The notes under the pieces were generated by a model that searched no databases, was not told the DNA's origin, and worked only from the letters and a program-made list of their open reading frames with translations. The translations under genes and the position numbers were made by a program. Below, piece by piece: positions 8,374 to 16,969 of a stretch of 64,000 nucleotides of DNA (within the stretch, counting starts at the first letter, position 1; every line of letters starts with the position of its first letter). The stretch lies in the NCBI RefSeq assembly GCF_006716265.1, contig NZ_VFOS01000002.1:62001-126000 (forward strand), written 5' to 3'. This DNA comes from Rarobacter faecitabidus (GTDB lineage: Bacteria > Actinomycetota > Actinomycetes > Actinomycetales > Cellulomonadaceae).

Positions 8374-9844
8374 GCGACAGGGCCCCTTCGAGGTAGACGC
8401 CGTCGTCGTCGGCGCCGGACCGAACGGGCTGGCCGCCGCAGTGACCCTGGCCCGGGCCGGACTGAAGGTACACGTCTTCGAACGCGAACAGCTTCCCGGG
8501 GGAGGTGCCGGGACGCGCGAGCTGACATTGCCGGGCTTCCGTCACGACGTGTGCTCGGCCGTGCACCCGCTGGCGTTCGAATCCGCCTTCTTCCGTGCCT
8601 TCGAGCTTCCTCGCCGAGTTGAGTTCGCCGTCCCCGAGCTCTCGTTCGCGCACCCGCTCGACGATCGGCCGCCCGGCCTGGCGTACCGCGACCTCGGCCG
8701 AACGCGCGCTCGGCTCGGCGCGGATGGCGATGCTTACGCCCGGCTCATGGGATCGCTCGCCGCGCACACGAGCGCCGTCGCGGAGTTCACCGGCGGGCCA
8801 CTCGTCCGCATCCCCCCCGACCTGGCAATGGCCGCGCGCTTCGGAATGAAGACGCTGGAGCAGGGCACCCCGGCGTGGGGCGCGCGCTTTCGCGAGCCGG
8901 TGGCACCCGCAATGCTCACGGGCGTGATGGCGCACTCCATCCTGCGGTTGCCGGGACTGGCGGCCGCCGGGTCCGGCCTGGCGCTCGCCGCCTACGCCCA
9001 TGCGCGCGGCTGGCCGATTCCGCGGGGTGGGAGCCAGGCCATCATCGACGCCATGGTCGATGACCTCAAGGCGCACGGCGGGGCACTGACGACCGGAGTC
9101 CACGTGAGCACGCTCGACCAGTTGCCCCGCTCGCGCGCGGTGCTACTCGACGTGACCCCGCGCGCGTTCCTGACGATGATCGAGGACGAGTTGCCCGCGT
9201 CCTATCGGCGGGCCCTCACCAGATTCCGCTACGGCAGTGCCGTGGCCAAGGTCGACTTCGCATTGAGCGAGCCCGTTCCCTGGCGCGACGCCGAACTGCG
9301 CGAGGCCGGGACCGTGCACGTGGGCGGCAGTCGAGCCCAGATCAAGGGAGCCGAGCGCGCCGTGGCGCGCGGGCGGCATCCAAGGAACCCGTATGTGCTC
9401 GTCTCTCAGCCGTCGCTCTTCGATCCGACTCGGGCACCGGCGGGCAAGCACACCCTGTGGACGTACACGCACGTTCCCGCGGACTCGCCGGTGGACCGCG
9501 AGGAGGCGATCATCGCCCAGATCGAGCGGTTCGCCCCGGGGTTCCGCGACACGATCCTCGCGAGCGCATCCCGGTCGGCGATCGAGGTGGCGCGAGGCAA
9601 CCCCAACTATCCGGGCGGGGACATCGCGGCCGGGACGCCGGACGTGCGCCAGCTGCTGCGCCGTCCCGTCGCGAGACCCGACCCGTGGCGCACTCCGCTG
9701 GCTGGCGTGTACCTGTGCTCGGCGTCCACCTCGCCCGGTCCGGGCGTGCACGGGCTGGCCGGGTGGAACGCGGCCCTCAGCGCGCTCAAGCACGAGTTCG
9801 GGGAGCGCACCGCGCCCGACCTGTCTCGCGATCCGGCGCACTAG
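8366..9844 (+). CDS. NAD(P)/FAD-dependent oxidoreductase, phytoene desaturase-like
   Basis: A 492-residue flavoprotein. The FAD dinucleotide loop VVVGAGPNGLAAAVTLARAG is followed by the acidic strand end VHVFERE and the PGGGAGT motif. A C-terminal motif VYLCSASTSPGPGVHGLAGW is the second flavin contact seen in phytoene desaturase-like (CrtI/NAD_binding_8) enzymes. No other carotenoid genes are nearby, so a role in carotenoid synthesis is not supported. It overlaps the previous gene by 8 bases and ends the operon that begins at 6671. Confidence 0.85.
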   Translation: MRERQGPFEVDAVVVGAGPNGLAAAVTLARAGLKVHVFEREQLPGGGAGTRELTLPGFRHDVCSAVHPLAFESAFFRAFELPRRVEFAVPELSFAHPLDDRPPGLAYRDLGRTRARLGADGDAYARLMGSLAAHTSAVAEFTGGPLVRIPPDLAMAARFGMKTLEQGTPAWGARFREPVAPAMLTGVMAHSILRLPGLAAAGSGLALAAYAHARGWPIPRGGSQAIIDAMVDDLKAHGGALTTGVHVSTLDQLPRSRAVLLDVTPRAFLTMIEDELPASYRRALTRFRYGSAVAKVDFALSEPVPWRDAELREAGTVHVGGSRAQIKGAERAVARGRHPRNPYVLVSQPSLFDPTRAPAGKHTLWTYTHVPADSPVDREEAIIAQIERFAPGFRDTILASASRSAIEVARGNPNYPGGDIAAGTPDVRQLLRRPVARPDPWRTPLAGVYLCSASTSPGPGVHGLAGWNAALSALKHEFGERTAPDLSRDPAH

Positions 9845-10044
9845 CCTGCGCATCTGCCGAGCCAAACTCGTGGCGGCACCCGCCGCTCCCTCCGTGCTCG
9901 CACCCGCCGCACCGCGCCCTCTCGCATCTACCGCACCCGGCCACCTCGCGTCCAGTCCCCTCGCACCCGGCCACCTCGCACCCGGGCCGTGCCAGCACCC
10001 ACCGCACCCGGGCGGAGCCCCGCGGGCAAGCGGAGCGCTCGCGA
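9845..10044. repeat. C-rich low-complexity intergenic stretch
   Basis: This convergent gap between the oxidoreductase and ligD is a run of CGCACCC- and CACCTCGC-type words on the plus strand, including two near-identical copies of CGCACCCGGCCACCTCGC near 9937 and 9963. Several frames stay open across it only because it lacks T and A. I see no gene or clear terminator in it. Confidence 0.55.
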
Positions 10045-12597
10045 TCACTCCTCGCGCACCACGTCTTCAGGGTCTTTGTCGGGTCGCCAGCCGCGCCATG
10101 ACGCCTGCCTGAGCCGGCCGTCCCCCGTCCATTCGGCGAACTCGACCTCGCCGACCAGCTGCGGACTCACCCAGTTGGCGTCGCTCGCGTCAGCCTTAGG
10201 CACGTCGGCAGCGGGCGAGGTCTTGCGGGCAAGTGGCCGCAGGCGCGCCGCGAAATCGGCCGCGTCGGCGTCAGAGAATCCCGTACCGACCCGCCCCACG
10301 TATCGCAGCGCCCCGCCGTCGTTCACCCCGAGCAGCAGCGAGCCGACCTTGCGCTTGCCGGGTCGCCAGCCCACGATCACCACCTCCTGCGTCCGGTGAA
10401 ACTTGAACTTCAGCCAGGACTTGGACCGGCGTCCCGCCGCATAGGCCGAGGCACGCTTCTTCGCCAGGATGCCCTCCAGGTGCAACTCCCGAGCGCGGTC
10501 CATTCCCTCCCTCGCGCTGCCTTCGAACACCGGGGGCACCAGCACGCTCGCCGAGGTAGCCACGTGCTCCAGCAGCATGGAATGGCGTTCTGTGTACGGG
10601 AGATCGGTCAGATCCTGTCCATCGAGGGCGAGCAGATCGAACACGACATAGCGGATCGGCGGCCGCGGCCGGTCAGGATCCGAGCGTCGCTGCAGAAGCC
10701 CGAAACTCGGATACCCGCGAGCATCCAGCGCGATGATCTCGCCGTCCAGCACGGCGGTGCGGCCATCCAGCAGGCTCGGCAAGTCGGCGAACTCCGGAAA
10801 ATCGAGTTCGATTCCGTTGCGGCTGCGAAGATCGACGGCCTTACCCACCGCGGCGATCGCGCGAATGCCGTCCCACTTCATCTCGATCGCCCAATCGGCC
10901 GCATCCGCGTCGACCTGCCGCAGTTGATCAGCCGTGCCGAGCGTGGCCAGCATCGGGGAGATGGACGAGTTCTCCCGGCCACCCGCGGACCGTGATCCCG
11001 TTGCCGCCGGTCGCGCCGATCGAGCGTCCGCCGGTCGCGTCTCCGCTGGTCGCGGTTCGCCCGCTGGTCGCGCCGATCGAGCGTCCGCCGGTCGCGTCTC
11101 CGCTGGTCGCGGTTCGCCCGCTGGTCGCGCCGATCGAGCGTCCGCCCGGTGATCGGTCGCGTCTCGAGGCGGACGAGCGGTCGGCCGTTCACCGGCGCCT
11201 TCCGGTTCCATCCGGTGGATCAGCCAGTTCTTCTCCTGGCCGCTGAGATGCGCGCTGATCAGGGCGACCTTGACGGGATCGCCGCCGAGCCCGCCGTCCG
11301 GTTGGCCGTGCAACGTGGCCACCACCTCCCCGGCTGACCATTCGCCCTCGAACGTGCCGTGATCCCACACGTCAACGTGGCCGGCTCCGTACTGTCCCTT
11401 CGGGATGTCGCCGGCGAACGTCGCGTACTCGATCGGGTGGTCCTCGACGTGCACGGCCAGGTGATTCCCCTCACTGGGCACGCCCTTGGGCAGGGCCCAG
11501 CTGACGAGCACGCCATCGTGCTCGAGCCGGAAGTCGTAGTGCAGGCGGCTGGCGGCGTGCTTCTGGATGACGAAGATGGGCGCCGTGGCCGATTCGCGCG
11601 CGGCGACCAGGTCCGGCACCGGTTCGGGTGTTGCCGCCGCACTGCGCATCGACCGGTAGACGGTCAAACGGTCTGGCTCGCCCTCCTTGTCGTCACCGGA
11701 AAAGTTTGCGTCCCCCGCTGCGGCGGCGGCCTCGTCCCTACCCAGCAGCGGCCGCGCCGCATCCCCGCGCCGGGCCAGGATGCCCCCCACCTCGTTGAAT
11801 TCGATCTGCCGCAGATGCGGGGAGCCGATCTCGCGCCACGTCCTCGGCATTGCGACCGTGGGGCGCCGGCGCCCGCGAAGCGAATAGGGGGCGATGGTCG
11901 TCTTGTTGGCGTTGTTCTGGCTCCAGTCGATCAGGACCTTGCCGCGCCGATCCACCTTCCGCATCGTGCTGATCACCAGATCCGAATCCGCCTCAATGGA
12001 TCGGGCGAGCTCGTGGGCTAGGTCGTTGATCTGCGCCGACGTGTGCGAGCCATCGAGCGGCGCGTACACGTGAATGCCTTTGCTTCCGGACGTGACGGGC
12101 ACGAGTTCGAGGCCCATTCCCTCGACGATCTTGCGGACGAGTCCAGCGACCTCGACGCATTCCGGCAGCCCGGCGCCCTCGCCCGGGTCGAGGTCGAACA
12201 CCATGCGGTCGGGGTTGCCCGGTTCCCCGTCTGGATTGAACCGCCACTGCGGCACGTGGATCTCAAGGGCCGCCATCTGCGCCAGCCACGTGAGCGTCGC
12301 GGCGTCGTTCACGAGCGGGTATGTGACGTCGTGGTCCTTATGATGCTGGACCTGGCGCGGTATCCAGTCGGGCGCATTGCCGAGTTCCTTCTGGAAGAAC
12401 ACCTCGCCCGGGGCATCCTCCGTGCCCACCCCGTGCACCCAGCGCTTGCGTGTCGCGGGCCGGTCCGCCGCGTAGGCGATCAGGTACGGGGCGACCTCGT
12501 TGTAGTAGGCGATGACGTCGCCCTTGGTCGTGCCGGTCGATGGGTAGAGGACCTTCTCGGGATGCGTGACCCGCACGTCCTTGCCGTCGATTTCCAT
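10045..12597 (-). CDS. ligD: Multifunctional non-homologous end-joining DNA ligase LigD
   Basis: An 850-residue LigD in the order polymerase, phosphoesterase, ligase, as in Mycobacterium tuberculosis. The polymerase domain (about 1-300) carries VTHPEKVLYP and RMVFDLDPGEG (metal-binding DLD). The phosphoesterase domain (about 330-480) has FVIQKHAASRLHYDFRLEHD and GEYG-like PKGQYGAGHVDVWD. The ATP-dependent ligase (about 555-850) has the nucleotidyl lysine in AIEMKWDGIRA. Between phosphoesterase and ligase lies an Arg/Pro/Ala-rich linker with an exact 19-residue tandem repeat. LigD processes and seals double-strand breaks held by Ku. The gene is divergent from ku, which begins about 110 bases away. 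AGGGGGATT precedes the ATG. Confidence 0.95.
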   Translation of the reverse strand: MEIDGKDVRVTHPEKVLYPSTGTTKGDVIAYYNEVAPYLIAYAADRPATRKRWVHGVGTEDAPGEVFFQKELGNAPDWIPRQVQHHKDHDVTYPLVNDAATLTWLAQMAALEIHVPQWRFNPDGEPGNPDRMVFDLDPGEGAGLPECVEVAGLVRKIVEGMGLELVPVTSGSKGIHVYAPLDGSHTSAQINDLAHELARSIEADSDLVISTMRKVDRRGKVLIDWSQNNANKTTIAPYSLRGRRRPTVAMPRTWREIGSPHLRQIEFNEVGGILARRGDAARPLLGRDEAAAAAGDANFSGDDKEGEPDRLTVYRSMRSAAATPEPVPDLVAARESATAPIFVIQKHAASRLHYDFRLEHDGVLVSWALPKGVPSEGNHLAVHVEDHPIEYATFAGDIPKGQYGAGHVDVWDHGTFEGEWSAGEVVATLHGQPDGGLGGDPVKVALISAHLSGQEKNWLIHRMEPEGAGERPTARPPRDATDHRADARSARPAGEPRPAETRPADARSARPAGEPRPAETRPADARSARPAATGSRSAGGRENSSISPMLATLGTADQLRQVDADAADWAIEMKWDGIRAIAAVGKAVDLRSRNGIELDFPEFADLPSLLDGRTAVLDGEIIALDARGYPSFGLLQRRSDPDRPRPPIRYVVFDLLALDGQDLTDLPYTERHSMLLEHVATSASVLVPPVFEGSAREGMDRARELHLEGILAKKRASAYAAGRRSKSWLKFKFHRTQEVVIVGWRPGKRKVGSLLLGVNDGGALRYVGRVGTGFSDADAADFAARLRPLARKTSPAADVPKADASDANWVSPQLVGEVEFAEWTGDGRLRQASWRGWRPDKDPEDVVREE
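11014..11147. repeat. 57-base tandem repeat inside ligD
   Basis: Two identical 57-base units (11014-11070 and 11071-11127) are followed by a third partial copy of about 20 bases. The unit is a multiple of three and encodes a 19-residue repeat (ADARSARPAGEPRPAETRP) in the linker between the phosphoesterase and ligase domains. Copy number is likely to vary among strains by slippage or recombination without breaking the frame. Confidence 0.9.
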
Positions 12598-12704
12598 GAA
12601 TCCCCCTGCGGTGGCTGATACTCGTCACGCTAGACCGGCCCGTTTCGACTCGCCACCGGCAGGTTCGGGTTGCGGCCCGCACCGACTTGCAGTGCGATGG
12701 GCAG

Positions 12705-13613
12705 ATGCGGGCCATTGGAAAACGATCGATCTCCTTCGGATTGGTGAGCGTCCCGGTCAAGATCTATACCGCGACGCAGGACCACGACATCGCCCTGCAC
12801 CAGGTGCATGACGAGGATCACGGGCGGATCCGCTACGAGCGGCGCTGCGAGGTGTGCGGCAAGGTCGTCGAGTTCGAGCACATCGAGCGGGCCTACGATG
12901 CGGGACAGCGCACGATCGTCCTGGAGGACGAGGACCTAGCGGAGTTGCCCGCGGCGAGCCGGGATGACATCGAGGTCATCGAGTTCGTGCCCAGCGATCA
13001 GGTGGATCCGATCACCTTCGAGCGCAGTTACGTGCTCGAACCGGAGAAATCCGGGGTGAAGCCGTACGTGCTGCTGCGACGCACCTTGGAGCGGACCGAC
13101 CGGACGGCGATCGTCCGGTTCGCGCTACGCCAGAAGACCCACCTCGGTGCGCTGCGAGTGCGCGAGGGGGCGCTCGTCCTGCAGCAGATCATGTGGGCGG
13201 ACGAGTTGCGCGACATCGACCTGCCCGCCCTCGACGACCCGCCGCGCGTGAGCGCCAAGGAACAGGAACTGGCCGACGCGCTGGTGCACAGCCTGGAGGC
13301 GGACTTCCGGCCCGAGGAATTCCGGGACGAATACCGCGATCAATTGCAAGAACTCATCGACGCCAAGCTCGAACGCGGCGACAGCGTGGACACCGCCGCC
13401 ACCTTCGGCGAGGCGGAGCCCGCGGACTCCGGCGGCGGGGCCCCCGAGGGCGTGATCGACCTCATGGAAGCGCTGAAGCGCAGCGTGGAGAAGTCGCGCG
13501 GAGCCCAGGGGGCGAAAACCAAGAATCGCGCCGCCGGTAAGCCGAAGAGCGCGGGCACGGGGAAGAGCGCGGGCAAGTCCAAGGCGGCGAGCAAGCCGAA
13601 GCGAACCGGGTAG
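12705..13613 (+). CDS. ku: Ku homodimeric DNA end-binding protein
   Basis: A 302-residue bacterial Ku. I place the start at the ATG at 12705 because the protein then opens MRAIGKRSISFGLVSVPVKI, the usual Ku N-terminus; a TTG 18 bases upstream is less likely. The Ku core spans about 1-255 with RYERRCEVCGKVVE and a conserved LVLQQIMWADE. The C-terminus is a Lys/Ala/Gly-rich tail of about 45 residues (AAGKPKSAGTGKSAGKSKAA), of the kind that modulates DNA binding in actinobacterial Ku. Ku threads onto broken ends and recruits LigD, encoded divergently next door. Confidence 0.95.
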   Translation: MRAIGKRSISFGLVSVPVKIYTATQDHDIALHQVHDEDHGRIRYERRCEVCGKVVEFEHIERAYDAGQRTIVLEDEDLAELPAASRDDIEVIEFVPSDQVDPITFERSYVLEPEKSGVKPYVLLRRTLERTDRTAIVRFALRQKTHLGALRVREGALVLQQIMWADELRDIDLPALDDPPRVSAKEQELADALVHSLEADFRPEEFRDEYRDQLQELIDAKLERGDSVDTAATFGEAEPADSGGGAPEGVIDLMEALKRSVEKSRGAQGAKTKNRAAGKPKSAGTGKSAGKSKAASKPKRTG

Positions 13614-13671
13614 GGGCGCTGAACCGGCAGTTCGAGCCCACTATCGCCAGAGCGTCGTCCCTCTCACTGAA

Positions 13672-13705
13672 GAGGCGGGCCTGCTCTTTCGCGCAGGCCC
13701 GCCTC
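13672..13705 (+). terminator. Hairpin terminator after ku
   Basis: A perfect 12-base-pair stem GAGGCGGGCCTG/CAGGCCCGCCTC encloses a 10-base loop, 58 bases after the ku stop. It ends only 3 bases before recognisable MFS coding sequence begins. Confidence 0.75.
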
Positions 13706-13708
13706 AGA

Positions 13709-14653
13709 GGATTCGCGGCCTTCACGCTCGGCTCGGCAACGGCCGTCTACAACCTCGCGCGCCAGGCCTACCTGACCGAGATCACGCCGCCCCTGCGCCG
13801 CGCTCGCGTCCTTTCCACGCTCGGCGGGTTCCACCGCATCGGCCTGTTCATCGGGCCGTTCCTGGGCGCGGCCGTGATCATGCTCGGCTCGGTTCAATCG
13901 GTCCCTTGGCTGGGTGTCGCGTGTTCCGGGGGGACGGTGATCCTCCTCGCATTGCTGGGCTCCGAGGCGGGTCGGGAGGGCTCGTCCACGGTGATGGACG
14001 AGTCCGCCCCCGCCCCGCGGACCACAGCCGGGCTGAGCGTCTGGGAACTGGCCGTTCGCTACCGGGGCATGTTCGCGCGACTCGGCGTGGCGATCATGCT
14101 CGTGTCCGCGGCGCGGGGCGCACGCCAGTCGGTGGTGCCGCTGTGGGCCGAGCACCTGGGACTGCATGAGAGCACCACGTCGCTGATCGTCGGCATCGCG
14201 GGTGGGCTCGACATGCTGCTGTTCTATCCGGCAGGCAAGCTGATGGACCGGCTGGGACGTCTGTGGGTTGCCGTGCCGTCGATGACTCTCATGGCTTGCG
14301 CGACGGCGGCCATCCCGCTGACCGGAACTGCAGTTGCCCTCGGGGTAGTCGCCGCGATCCTCGGCTTCGCCAACGGAGTCGGATCGGGCATCGTCATGAC
14401 GCTCGGCGCCGACGTGGCACCGCCGGACAATCGGGCGCGATTCCTGTCGCTGTGGCGGCTCTGCCAGGACAGCGGAGAGGCGGCTGGACCGCTCGTACTC
14501 TCCGCCGCTACGGCACTCGGATCGCTGGCGGCGGGCATCTGGATCGCCGCGCTCGCGGGCGCCGGCGCGGCTGGCAGTCTTGCGCGGTGGGCGCCGCGCT
14601 ACTCCCCGCTGGCAAATTTGCGCTCGCGCAAGTCGATTTCGGCTGTTCCGTAA
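13709..14653 (+). pseudogene. MFS transporter lacking its N-terminal region
   Basis: From 13709 the frame reads GFAAFTLGSATAVYNLARQ, then YLTEITPPLRRARVLSTLGG and FHRIGLFIGPFLGAAVIMLG, which is the middle of an MFS permease (from about helix 4). Further helices follow to a normal stop at 14653. No ATG, GTG or TTG precedes the homology within the frame, which runs back through the ku terminator. The first start codon in frame is at 13871-13874, inside a membrane helix, giving 259 residues. The first three or so helices appear deleted, so an active transporter is unlikely. Alternative: a short functional derivative starting internally. Confidence 0.65.
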
Positions 14654-14798
14654 ACCACCGCGCTAGCGACGCGCCTCCCGATGGCGTTGCCGATCGCCTC
14701 CCGTGAGCCCGAGGTGCTGCGGCGCCTCCTGCGGGATCTCGCCGGGAGTGCACGCGGGTGCCACTGGTGCCGTACTGGGTGCAGGAGTGACCAGGACG

Positions 14799-14830
14799 TG
14801 GCGGGTTCGCTTTGGGGAGCGAGCCCGCCA
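14799..14830 (+). terminator. Strong hairpin between the MFS remnant and the next gene
   Basis: TGGCGGGTTCGC pairs with GCGAGCCCGCCA (one G-T pair) around an 8-base loop, followed by TTTCCCT. It looks like a rho-independent terminator. It lies only 31 bases before the ATG at 14861, so it may separate the two genes or act in the next gene's leader. Confidence 0.65.
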
Positions 14831-14860
14831 TTTCCCTATTGGGCCAGGTCAGAGCCCTGT

Positions 14861-16891
14861 ATGCCGATAGGGATTCACGAATGGCGATTTTCCACGTATT
14901 CTGACGCCGACCCGAAGGAGGGCGTCGTGGGCCACGCAGGCTTGATCATCATGAGGACGGACACGCATGTGCGGTTCTTCGATGACCACTCGCAGGCGCG
15001 CGTGAGCCACGCGATCGTGGACGGCCCCGCGGGCACCACTCTGCACATGCGAGAGAGCCGGGCTTATCTTGGTGAACTTTCGGACTGCGTCTCCGCCCTG
15101 CGTCACGCCGAGAGCTGCCTGCTGATCAACGTGCCGCGCCGCGAGGTGATCTGGTTCGACTACTCGTTCGATTCGTCGCTGCCGCGCCTCGTGAATCACC
15201 TGCTCGAACTGAACTGGCCGGGGTGGCAGGCCGTGTGGTCCCCACTCGGGATCGGTCCGATAGCGGCTCGACTCGGGCTGGACGCCGAACCTGTTCTCGA
15301 CGACCAGCCGATCGGCTGGCGAGTGGCAGATCTGCTGGGTCCGGCCATAGATCCGGTTTCGCCCATGCCGATCAGCGTGAGCCTCGCGGACGGTTTTGTG
15401 TCGTGGCGTTCCGAGCTGGAAGCGGACCAGCTCGCGCTCTTGCCCCCTGGGGCGATACTCGACTTCGCGCGGGATCACCGGCATCGCACGGGAGATGGGT
15501 GGGGGCTGGACCTGCGCCATCCGGACTATACGCTGTGGTGCGGTCTGCATATGGACGAGTCCTCCCGGACCGTCTACTTCTGGACTGCCGAGCACTTCTC
15601 GTCGATCGATCGCCTGTTCGCCACGCACTGGCCCGGCTGGCGTTTCGTGCTGATCGGCGACTTCTACGAATGGCACGAACTGCGCGGCGTCGTGCTGCGA
15701 CGGGATTGGTACGAAGACCTCGCGAAGGTCCGGCAGGATCTGACCGGCCAGCGCGCCGCGGGCGGCAGCAGACTTCTTCGCGCGGCTCTTGCCGAGGTGA
15801 GTTCTCTCGAATCCCGGGCCAGCCCGCTGCCACCGGCCAGCTTCATCGATTCGACGGGCAGCGTTCAGCGCCCCGACTACGACTGGGATCACACCGATCC
15901 CCGCTTTCTCGAACCGGAATCCCGGGCCATCGGCGAGCCGCCGGACACGCCTCGCCGTTATTCGCTCGCGCAGGTCTTCGAGGATCAAGTGCGCCTGCAT
16001 CGGAAACGAGAGGTCCGCGGGGACACGAACTACGACTCCCCGCACAAGGACGGCTGGTTCTTCGATCTGCAGGGCACGCTCTCGCCGCGGGCTGCCGCTC
16101 TGGGCGAGGCGCTACGCGGTATCGGATTCGCCGGTCGCGCGATCGAGACGACGGATGCCTCGCTTCCCGGCCAGGTCTCGCTCGGCATTGAGTTGCGCAG
16201 CGGGCATTGGCTCGGCCTGCAATGCTTCTTCGCGGACGAGCCCGCCGACGTCAACTTTGTTCGCGTCGGTGAAGACGTGAATCTGCTGGCGGGTCTGACC
16301 CGGGTCGTGACGGTCATGGTCGAGGAACCGGTCGCGCCTGGGACGACGCGAGTCCACCGCATCGTGCGTGAATTCATCAGCGCGCAGGACGATCCACCGC
16401 AGCCGCTCGGCTATCAGTATTCCGGGGGCATCTTCTTGAACGACCTCGAACCCCAGTCCGCCCGGCCGTTTCGCACGCTCCTGCGCGGATTGTGGGAGAC
16501 ATGCTTCCACGCCGATCTGGTCGAGGTGTTTCGCGACTGGGCCGATGGCTGCGGCGCAGGATTCGAACTGAGGCGCGTCGACACCGACGTGAGCGGTGGC
16601 AGGCGCCTGGTGCGACTCGAGTTCGCCGGCGGATCGTGGGGCGATGACAGCGTCTGGGTCGAGCTGCCCCTAAGCGGCGACGAAACAGCAGTCCGTCTCA
16701 TTCCGTCGGCCGCGATCGGGCTTGAGCGCGATTTAGACGCGATCGTCGAGGAACTCATCGAGGGCCTGGGCCTGCTCACGGGCGAGGATATGGATCCGAC
16801 CCGCTGGCTCGCCCTGCAGCTCACTGAAGCCGCTCACGACGCCTACTACGGACGAGTCCAGCAGGGGGCCTTCCGCCCCTCGGCGCGCTAG
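14861..16891 (+). CDS. Large cytoplasmic protein of unknown family with repeated WPGW modules
   Basis: A 676-residue protein I do not recognise. The start at 14861 is preferred over an ATG-less upstream extension that would run through the hairpin at 14799-14830. No signal peptide or membrane helix is seen. Two segments resemble each other: LVNHLLELNWPGWQAVWSPL (about 112-131) and IDRLFATHWPGWRFVLIGDF (about 248-267), each ending a module with strand-rich sequence, so residues 1-300 look like a duplication. A Pro-rich linker near 320-350 leads to a C-terminal half with no WPGW copy. Codon usage looks like the host. Neighbours (MFS remnant, secreted protein) give no functional clue. Confidence 0.7.
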   Translation: MPIGIHEWRFSTYSDADPKEGVVGHAGLIIMRTDTHVRFFDDHSQARVSHAIVDGPAGTTLHMRESRAYLGELSDCVSALRHAESCLLINVPRREVIWFDYSFDSSLPRLVNHLLELNWPGWQAVWSPLGIGPIAARLGLDAEPVLDDQPIGWRVADLLGPAIDPVSPMPISVSLADGFVSWRSELEADQLALLPPGAILDFARDHRHRTGDGWGLDLRHPDYTLWCGLHMDESSRTVYFWTAEHFSSIDRLFATHWPGWRFVLIGDFYEWHELRGVVLRRDWYEDLAKVRQDLTGQRAAGGSRLLRAALAEVSSLESRASPLPPASFIDSTGSVQRPDYDWDHTDPRFLEPESRAIGEPPDTPRRYSLAQVFEDQVRLHRKREVRGDTNYDSPHKDGWFFDLQGTLSPRAAALGEALRGIGFAGRAIETTDASLPGQVSLGIELRSGHWLGLQCFFADEPADVNFVRVGEDVNLLAGLTRVVTVMVEEPVAPGTTRVHRIVREFISAQDDPPQPLGYQYSGGIFLNDLEPQSARPFRTLLRGLWETCFHADLVEVFRDWADGCGAGFELRRVDTDVSGGRRLVRLEFAGGSWGDDSVWVELPLSGDETAVRLIPSAAIGLERDLDAIVEELIEGLGLLTGEDMDPTRWLALQLTEAAHDAYYGRVQQGAFRPSAR

Positions 16892-16969
16892 CATCCCGGA
16901 TGCGAGCTCCTTGACCCTCGCATAGCGTCATGGGAAACAAGCGGATGTGTCGACGCCGGGAGGGGCACC

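Noticed and set aside
8366-9844. Carotenoid desaturase CrtI
   Set aside because: The fold matches but no crtB, crtE or related gene is nearby, and the partners are a zinc dehydrogenase and an SRPBCC protein.
11014-11147. CRISPR array
   Set aside because: The units are directly adjacent without unique spacers, in frame with ligD.
14681-14860. 60-residue N-terminal extension of the 676-residue protein
   Set aside because: It would run through a terminator-like hairpin and contains Cys/Arg-rich non-protein-like sequence.
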